From Planctomycetaceae bacterium UBA2671 (GTDB lineage Bacteria > Planctomycetota > Planctomycetia > Planctomycetales > Planctomycetaceae): a stretch of 28,810 nucleotides of DNA. A program made the translations under genes and the position numbers. Below the pieces are notes generated by a model. The model was not told where the DNA came from. It ran no database searches and was given only the letters and a program-made list of their open reading frames with translations. Below, piece by piece: positions 23,840 through 28,810 of the stretch. The stretch spans positions 129,534 through 158,343 of the forward strand of contig DEML01000041.1 of the NCBI GenBank assembly GCA_002359185.1, read 5' to 3'. Positions within the stretch are counted from its first letter, which is position 1. Every line of letters starts with the position of its first letter.

Positions 23840-25270
23840 TTAATTCTTCCCGCGTGTTTTCCAGTTGGGGTGTGAAACGTGGGCTTCGTCCATCAGTTTC
23901 GTCATTTGTTCGACGATTTCGGGATGCCCGCTGGCGATGTCTTTTTCTTCGCCGAGATCTTTGGAGAGATCGTACAGTTCAACTTTGCCGTCAAACATGG
24001 GGATGCGAATCGCTTTCCAGTTTTCTTTGCGAACCGCCTGCTTCGATTCTCTTTCGTAGAACTCCCAGTAAAGATAGTCGTGTTTTGCCTGCTGATCCGG
24101 ATGGCCAGTCATAACAGGGACGAAGGAAATGCTGTCGAGATTTTCCGGTGTTTTTGCATCGGCCAGATCACAGGCCGTGGCAAAGAAATCGCCGAAGTAA
24201 GCGATGTGATCTGTCTCGCTACCCGGGGCGATCTTCCCTGGCCAGCGGGCGATTGTCGGAACGCGGATGCCTCCCTCATAAAGATCGCGTTTCATTCCTC
24301 GGAGGGGGCCATTGGGATCAAATGTTTCCGGGTTATTGCCCCCTTCCTTGTGGTGACCATTATCGGAAGTGAAGATGACGAGGGTTTCATCATCGAGTCC
24401 CTGAGATTTGAGTTGCTCGAACAACTCGCCGACACCTTTGTCCATACGGGTAATCATCGCGGCCTGGCCTTTGTCGGGATCACTCCAGTCCTTATCCGCA
24501 TAGATACCGTAGTCGGGAACTTCCTGTCCGTTGCCGGTGCCGCGGGTTCCTTCGTTGTTTGCGTGGGGGATAGTCAGTGCCAGATACAGAAAAAAGGGCT
24601 TACCCGATTTCTGATCGGCAATGAATCTACGAGTCTCTTCCATGAACAGGTCATGGGAATAATCGACCCGTTTTGTGGCCCAGCCCGCTGAACCCCATTC
24701 GCCGGTTTTGACTTTGTTGACGACATTTCTCAACTGAACTTTCTCGCCGTTTCGCCAGAGAATTTCCGGATAGTAATTGTGAGCATGATGCTGAGAGAGA
24801 TAGCCGAAGCTGTAATCGAACCCCTGTTTGTTCGGGAAGCCAGCTTCGCCACCACCCGGCTCGCCGAGCCCCCATTTCCCGATCAGAGCAGTGCGATAGC
24901 CAGAGTCGTTCAGTACTTCAGCAATCGTGACATCCTCATCCCGCAGGCGTTGAACATCAGATGCTGAGTTTCCACGAACTTCGCAATGACCTGTGTGCAA
25001 ACCGGTCATGAGAACACATCGGGAAGGAGCGCAGACGGTTGCCCCGGCGTAAAAGTTTGTGAATTTCATTCCTTCTGCTGCCATCTGATCGAGGTGCGGA
25101 GTTTTGATTTTCTCCTGACCAAAGCAACCAAGATCTCCATAGCCGAGATCATCGGCCATCACAATCACCACATTGGGTTGATCGGCTGCAAAAACAGTTG
25201 CTGAATGGAACAGTCCACTGCAGAGGACTGCAAGCAGAATCAAACAGGGAGTAACAGTTCGTAAACGCAT
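23840..25270 (-). CDS. Secreted sulfatase (type I, Cys-dependent)
   Basis: 476 aa. A signal peptide (cleavage near FAA-D30) places it in the periplasm or outside. Metal-binding Asp40-Asp41 (MADDLGYGD), the formylglycine motif C80-A-P-S-R84 within VCAPSRCVLMTGLHTGH, and the later FTSDNGHHKEGG are all intact. It should hydrolyse a sulfate ester after a formylglycine-generating enzyme converts Cys80; that enzyme is not in the window. Large sulfatase sets for algal sulfated glycans are a planctomycete hallmark; the substrate here is unknown. The start at 25270 is supported by the signal peptide. It is divergent from the MscS gene; no clear terminator was seen after it. Confidence 0.96.
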   Translation of the reverse strand: MRLRTVTPCLILLAVLCSGLFHSATVFAADQPNVVIVMADDLGYGDLGCFGQEKIKTPHLDQMAAEGMKFTNFYAGATVCAPSRCVLMTGLHTGHCEVRGNSASDVQRLRDEDVTIAEVLNDSGYRTALIGKWGLGEPGGGEAGFPNKQGFDYSFGYLSQHHAHNYYPEILWRNGEKVQLRNVVNKVKTGEWGSAGWATKRVDYSHDLFMEETRRFIADQKSGKPFFLYLALTIPHANNEGTRGTGNGQEVPDYGIYADKDWSDPDKGQAAMITRMDKGVGELFEQLKSQGLDDETLVIFTSDNGHHKEGGNNPETFDPNGPLRGMKRDLYEGGIRVPTIARWPGKIAPGSETDHIAYFGDFFATACDLADAKTPENLDSISFVPVMTGHPDQQAKHDYLYWEFYERESKQAVRKENWKAIRIPMFDGKVELYDLSKDLGEEKDIASGHPEIVEQMTKLMDEAHVSHPNWKTRGKN

Positions 25271-25360
25271 GTGAATTCTCTCCGATAAATCCCAAATGGA
25301 TGTTGAAATTGTTGAACACTGATCTTAACAGCTAAAATGACTGCAAGCTATGATGCCGCA

Positions 25361-25390
25361 GGTTGGGATAACAGAATGCGTAACCCAACC
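25361..25390 (+). promoter_or_regulatory. Hairpin in the sulfatase-MscS divergent region
   Basis: GGTTGGG (25361-25367) pairs with CCCAACC (25384-25390) around a 16-nt loop, 45 nt before the MscS start. It may be an mRNA leader hairpin or an operator shared by two divergent genes. Only one stem is seen, so support is limited. Confidence 0.35.
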
Positions 25391-25435
25391 GACTACTACT
25401 AATAATCAACCAATTCACAACAAGAAAGAGACACC

Positions 25436-26353
25436 ATGCTGAGACATCTACTGACGCTGGCCTTTCAGACAGATCCGCTTCCCGTAACGACTTCCGAGGG
25501 CAATCCTGCTGAACTCTCTTTGGATCAGGCCGGTGTCTGGATTCTTCAACTCCAGGGGTATGCCCTGGAATATGGTCCCATTTTATTGCTGAATCTCCTG
25601 GCTGCAGCCGCGATCTTTATTGTTGGCCGAATGGTGGCCGGTTGGTTGACTTCTCTTTCTGCCAGCACGATGCGTCGTGGACGTGTCGATGCCACGCTCG
25701 TGAATTTCGCGAAGAGTATTATCTACTGGGCGTTGATGCTCTTCGTCATCATGGCCGTACTCGATCGGCTCGGTGTCGATACCACCTCTTTCGCGGCTGT
25801 CGTCGCAGCTGCTGGTCTGGCAGTGGGTCTGGCATTGCAGGATTCGCTTTCTAACTTCGCCTCCGGCGTCATGCTGATTCTGTTCCATCCGTTCCGGGTC
25901 GGCAATTACATCGAAGCCGGCGGCACAGCCGGGATCGTTGAAGAAATTCAAATCTTTAACACCGTCATGCGAACCGGCGACAACAAACGGATCATCGTTC
26001 CCAACAGTTCGATAACCAGCGGCATCATCACCAACTACGCCGCTCATGAACTGCGGCGGATCGATCTGGTCATCATGTGTGGCTACGGCGATAACCTGCG
26101 GGAGGTCAAAGAATTCCTCGAAGAAGTCCTCGCTGCAGAACCGCGCATTCTCGACGAACCGGCTCCGCTGGTCGCCGTCGATCAGTTAGCTGATAACGGC
26201 GTCAATCTGATTGTTCGCCCCTGGGTAAAAACAGCCGAGTACTGGGATGTCCGCTGGTCCCTCACCGAAGAAATCAAAAACGGCTTCGACGACCGCGGCT
26301 TCACCATTCCGTATCCAACGCGGGATATTAACATCGTGAAACAACCTGCATGA
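25436..26353 (+). CDS. Small-conductance mechanosensitive channel, MscS family
   Basis: 305 aa, near the usual 286 of E. coli MscS. Three hydrophobic segments at about 40-65, 95-115 and 120-140; the third is the pore helix with the alternating small residues AVVAAAGLAVGLALQDSLSN. The beta domain follows (GNYIEAGGTAGIVEEI, then IIVPNSSITSGIITNY), and the C-terminal alpha/beta vestibule. It should form a heptameric inner-membrane valve opened by membrane tension on osmotic downshock. AAGAGA lies about ten bases before the ATG. A GTAGGGTCCGC hairpin begins 6 nt after the stop. Confidence 0.96.
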   Translation: MLRHLLTLAFQTDPLPVTTSEGNPAELSLDQAGVWILQLQGYALEYGPILLLNLLAAAAIFIVGRMVAGWLTSLSASTMRRGRVDATLVNFAKSIIYWALMLFVIMAVLDRLGVDTTSFAAVVAAAGLAVGLALQDSLSNFASGVMLILFHPFRVGNYIEAGGTAGIVEEIQIFNTVMRTGDNKRIIVPNSSITSGIITNYAAHELRRIDLVIMCGYGDNLREVKEFLEEVLAAEPRILDEPAPLVAVDQLADNGVNLIVRPWVKTAEYWDVRWSLTEEIKNGFDDRGFTIPYPTRDINIVKQPA

Positions 26354-26358
26354 AAACT

Positions 26359-26379
26359 GTAGGGTCCGCTGTGCGGACC
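26359..26379. repeat. Single GTAGGGTCCGC hairpin repeat after the MscS gene
   Basis: Identical to the units at 59-79 and 21550-21570, starting 6 nt after the MscS stop codon. Unlike those, no inverted partner is found within the next 200 nt. It could act as a 3' end hairpin. Confidence 0.85.
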
Positions 26380-26434
26380 ATATTGCACGCAGAATGTACA
26401 AATACATTGGCCTAAAATTTAGCTCTTCCAAAAT

Positions 26435-27112
26435 ATGACACTCGAAACCTGGGATGAATGGGAAATACTTTGGACATATGAATGGCAGGAAGATGATGTC
26501 AAACGGCACTGGAAATCCAGTGCAGAAAAGTTAGGATTAAATCCTTGGGACTTAACGATCTTTGATTCAATCTGGTATAGCCATGGACAAGGAACGTCCC
26601 TTGAATTTTTATCAGAAAGATCCTTTGGGAATTCTCAACACCAGTATCCCGATCAAGTTAAAAGATCCATTGAACGTGTTTTTACAAAAGGCTGGTTACA
26701 ATTTCTCGATGTTGCATTTGTGGACAGGATGACCCAACACTTAAACAGAGAGGGGTATGAAATTGTTGACGGTTTGATTGGCACCTATGAAAGAGACGAT
26801 GATTCTAAAGGCCTTGAGGGGGTGATTAGCTTCACAGAAGATGGTGCCGCCATTTATAAATGCTGGTTTAGTGACTTGTGGCCTGATAAGCAGTTCGTCA
26901 AAGAACGTGACGAACATTGGGCGATCGCGGAATTGACTGACGATCAATATGTCGTGTACGGAGAAACTCTCGAAGCTTGCCAGAGAGCACTTCAGCATCG
27001 AGCTGTTAAAAAAGCTTCTTCCCCGGAAACCGTCGGTCGCTGGTGTGATCGCTGGTGGAATAAGTTTGAATCTGGGGTTCGAATTTTCTATGAGGTCTAT
27101 GAGCAGGATTAG
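26435..27112 (+). CDS. Unrecognised 225-aa protein
   Basis: No family recognised. The product is Trp-rich (about 13 Trp) and acidic, with no signal peptide or membrane segment, so likely cytoplasmic. Segments such as TWDEWEILWTYEWQEDD, LQFLDVAFVDRM and WAIAELTDDQYVVYGETLE suggest alternating helices and strands. It starts without a visible Shine-Dalgarno site, and its base composition seems more A/T-rich than MscS next door. It sits between the MscS gene with its GTAGGGT repeat and the RAYT cassette, in a position where accessory genes are often found, so horizontal acquisition is possible. The unbroken reading frame supports a real gene. Confidence 0.7.
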   Translation: MTLETWDEWEILWTYEWQEDDVKRHWKSSAEKLGLNPWDLTIFDSIWYSHGQGTSLEFLSERSFGNSQHQYPDQVKRSIERVFTKGWLQFLDVAFVDRMTQHLNREGYEIVDGLIGTYERDDDSKGLEGVISFTEDGAAIYKCWFSDLWPDKQFVKERDEHWAIAELTDDQYVVYGETLEACQRALQHRAVKKASSPETVGRWCDRWWNKFESGVRIFYEVYEQD

Positions 27113-27165
27113 CCGGGCTTGATTATCATATTGTCGCTTCACTCTTCCACTAATCAGCGAACGCC

Positions 27166-27208
27166 GGGTGGCCCCGAAAGATTCTTTCGGGGCGGCGCAG
27201 CCGTGCGC
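27166..27208. repeat. Left 43-bp arm of the RAYT-flanking inverted repeat
   Basis: This arm is the exact reverse complement of 27771-27813. It begins GGGTGG and contains the hairpin CCCCGAAAG-ATT-CTTTCGGGG, then GGCGGCGCAGCCGTGCGC with a second weak GGC...GCC fold. It ends 37 nt before the transposase start codon. Confidence 0.95.
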
Positions 27209-27245
27209 AGTAGTATCTTGAGGTGTTATTAGAAATAATTCATTG

Positions 27246-27761
27246 ATGTCAGATAGCAGACGACAATATCAGGATCAACTTTACTGTCACTTTGTCACAT
27301 TTTCGTGTCATCGTCGCCGCAACTTACTTCAGCCCGACCCGCCAAAACGGATTTTACTGGGAAAACTCAACCAGCAGTTAAGCAGACAGTCGGCAACTTG
27401 TGTTGGTTTTGTTGTGATGCCAGATCATATGCATTTGCTCGTCTGGTTTCCTGAGACGGGTCAGATAAGTCGATTTATGCAAACATGGAAACGGCTTTCC
27501 AGTCATGCCATTCGCAAATGGTGGGAAGAGAATCGTCAGAACTATTCGATGAGCTTCGATCTGAGTGAAGGCATCTGGACACCAAAATACTTTTCGTTTG
27601 AGGTTTCAGAGCAGCAAAAGCTGAGTGAAAAACTGAACTATCTCCATCTCAATCCTGTGAGGGCAGGACTTGTCGACCGGGCTGTCGACTGGAAATGGAG
27701 CTCTGCCCGCTGGTATGAACAACACAGATCAGTCGGTGTTCCCATTAAATGGATCGAGTAA
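27246..27761 (+). CDS. REP-associated tyrosine transposase (RAYT)
   Basis: 171 aa from the ATG at 27246; a TTG directly before it would add one residue only. HUH-type Y1 single-strand nuclease of the IS200/RAYT group: HFVTFSCHRR at the N-terminus, the metal-binding His61-Met-His63 (VMPDHMHLLVW), candidate nucleophile Tyr115 (WTPKYFSFEV), and the C-terminal signature KLNYLHLNPVRAGLVD with WKWSSARWY. These are intact, so the protein may be active. RAYTs nick and join single-stranded DNA at REP hairpins. The gene lies inside a perfect 43-bp inverted repeat, and the same hairpin recurs at 21067-21103, which fits a RAYT acting on its own family of REPs. Confidence 0.94.
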   Translation: MSDSRRQYQDQLYCHFVTFSCHRRRNLLQPDPPKRILLGKLNQQLSRQSATCVGFVVMPDHMHLLVWFPETGQISRFMQTWKRLSSHAIRKWWEENRQNYSMSFDLSEGIWTPKYFSFEVSEQQKLSEKLNYLHLNPVRAGLVDRAVDWKWSSARWYEQHRSVGVPIKWIE

Positions 27762-27770
27762 ACACAAACA

Positions 27771-27813
27771 GCGCACGGCTGCGCCGCCCCGAAAGAATCT
27801 TTCGGGGCCACCC
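27771..27813. repeat. Right 43-bp arm of the RAYT-flanking inverted repeat
   Basis: Perfect reverse complement of 27166-27208. It begins 10 nt after the RAYT stop codon and ends 12 nt before the stop of the convergent gene at 27826, so its CCCCGAAAG hairpin may also work as a shared 3' end structure. Confidence 0.95.
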
Positions 27814-27825
27814 AAGGTATCTTCA

Positions 27826-28725
27826 TTAACGAAAATAAGACTGCCGACTCACACGAAATTCATACCCTTCACGGGTGCTCTCAACCACAAAATACGTTCG
27901 GCGAATATCCTTCGCAACGCGATTCGCATAATCGTGTTCGAGCTGAGCGAGCATCGCCTCGGTTCGCGGCGGGTAAAAATGCAACACCCGGGAAGTGGAG
28001 ACATCGATACCCGCTCGACGAAACAAATCCTGATCAGCCGCCTTCAATTGCCCGCCCTGCCAGGTCATATACATGCGGGATTCATTTTTACCCGATGTCG
28101 TTTTGCGAATCGCAGGCGGGTTCTGTGTCAGGTTTGAAAGATACACCAAAGTTCCATCGGCCTGAATCGTTCCGAGTTCAATGCCGAAGAACTCCAACTG
28201 TTGAGCATAGACTTCAAGATCTTTCTGACTGGCAAACTGAATATACCAGCGTTGCTCGCGAGGTAAACCGGATTGACCGCCATCTGCTCCCAAGGCTCGT
28301 CGCCCCGAACCTTCCCTGCTGCCAACATTCCCACTCGACTGGGCATCGGTTTCATATTGTCGCAGCATCTGTTCGGCGGAGACGTCTGCCAGTTCCGTCA
28401 CGCTTTCAAAAATCTCCTCGACTTCCACTTCTTCCTGCTGCACATCTTCAAGAGACGCATCGGGTACAGGATCCTCAGGAGATTCGACCAGCAAAGTTTC
28501 ATCGACGGCTCCGTCTTCAACTCCTCCCGGAAATTCGATCAGTTCGACAGGAATCGGTTCAGAAGTCTTGGCAGGGCGATTGAATAACCAGGTCGCCGTC
28601 AAAGCAGAGACACAGACGATCAGACCAATTACGCCAGCGATCAAAATGGAGCTGACACGATCGTATTGCGTCACCCGCATCTCGGGTGCATAAATTGTCG
28701 AAGAATTGTCGCGGCGATCGGCCAT
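27826..28725 (-). CDS. One-TM envelope protein, function unknown
   Basis: 299 aa. A cytoplasmic N-terminus of about 24 residues, one hydrophobic segment (about 25-47), a long acidic, Glu/Val/Pro-rich linker (65-115, e.g. EEVEVEEIFE), a Gly/Ser-rich stretch, and a folded C-terminal domain (about 155-299) with WYIQFASQKDLEVYAQQLEF and a YMTWQGGQLKAADQDLF-like segment. This layout, N-terminal anchor plus periplasmic linker and domain, resembles TonB- or TolA-like energy-coupling partners, and such proteins often sit next to ExbB/ExbD genes; the upstream neighbour lies outside the window. That role is inference from architecture only. The ATG at 28725 has no clear Shine-Dalgarno site. Confidence 0.85.
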   Translation of the reverse strand: MADRRDNSSTIYAPEMRVTQYDRVSSILIAGVIGLIVCVSALTATWLFNRPAKTSEPIPVELIEFPGGVEDGAVDETLLVESPEDPVPDASLEDVQQEEVEVEEIFESVTELADVSAEQMLRQYETDAQSSGNVGSREGSGRRALGADGGQSGLPREQRWYIQFASQKDLEVYAQQLEFFGIELGTIQADGTLVYLSNLTQNPPAIRKTTSGKNESRMYMTWQGGQLKAADQDLFRRAGIDVSTSRVLHFYPPRTEAMLAQLEHDYANRVAKDIRRTYFVVESTREGYEFRVSRQSYFR

Positions 28726-28760
28726 GGGAGTGTTTCAATATTATAATCAATATAAGTGAG

Positions 28761-28810
28761 GATGGCTGGGGCGCTCTCCAAGATAATACTTTCGGGGGCT
28801 TCCGCTAAAG
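28761..28810. repeat. Truncated relative of the GGTGGCTGGGG repeat
   Basis: GATGGCTGGGGCG followed by CGGGGGCTTCCGCT resembles the two inner and outer blocks of the foldback at 21288-21344 (GGTGGCTGGGGTCG and AGCGAAGCCCCC inverted). It runs up to the window end, so its full extent is unknown. Confidence 0.4.

Noticed and set aside
23879..24691. 270-aa plus-strand ORF
   Set aside because: Antisense to the sulfatase; no motifs, while the sulfatase frame is complete.

Overview
The window looks like chromosomal DNA from a planctomycete, probably of the Planctomycetales (Gimesia/Rubinisphaera-like). This is an inference from gene content: a Cys-type sulfatase, large secreted multidomain proteins, a tripeptidyl-peptidase II-like subtilase with a signal peptide, a SulP-carbonic anhydrase fusion, a REC-HATPase regulator, and a Tyr/Cys/Asn-rich secreted protein. 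Genes are mostly monocistronic, on both strands, with long gaps full of palindromes. No rRNA, tRNA, CRISPR array or prophage was seen.

Layout. 1-6490: minus-strand genes for a 1071-aa secreted Asp-box/PIG-L-like/CBM9-like protein, a TPR protein and seryl-tRNA synthetase, separated by hairpin repeats. 6427-10315: a TPP II-like secreted peptidase with a clear terminator. 10709-11570: a SnoaL-like protein convergent with a small lipoprotein. 11571-14194: a palindrome-rich leader and a SulP-STAS-beta-carbonic anhydrase fusion. 14307-16694: a D-2-hydroxyacid dehydrogenase, then a 438-nt leader with two diverged copies of one foldable element, then a receiver-HATPase regulator. 16768-19762: an RmlD-like protein that seems to have lost its catalytic residues, a 1-kb gene-free repeat region, and an aminoglycoside-phosphotransferase-like protein. 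19998-20945: the Tyr/Cys/Asn-rich secreted protein with a strong terminator. 20946-21650: a nest of hairpin repeats. 21651-25270: a Baeyer-Villiger-type flavin monooxygenase, a small membrane protein and a sulfatase. 25436-27112: an MscS channel and an unrecognised 225-aa protein. 27166-27813: a REP-associated tyrosine transposase (RAYT) inside a perfect 43-bp inverted repeat. 27826-28725: a one-TM envelope protein.

The main signal beyond the genes is repeat architecture. Several hairpin families recur (GTAGGGT-type; the CCCCGAAAG type around the RAYT; CACTCGCTTGCG type; GGTGGCTGGGG type), and many copies lie 5-25 nt after a stop codon. The RAYT gene, boxed by one of these families that also occurs 6 kb away, is a plausible agent of their spread. 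Other items to check are the tandem leader element before the REC-HATPase gene and the nested palindromes before the bicarbonate-transporter fusion. No operon-scale novel system is evident; most genes appear to be independent transcription units.
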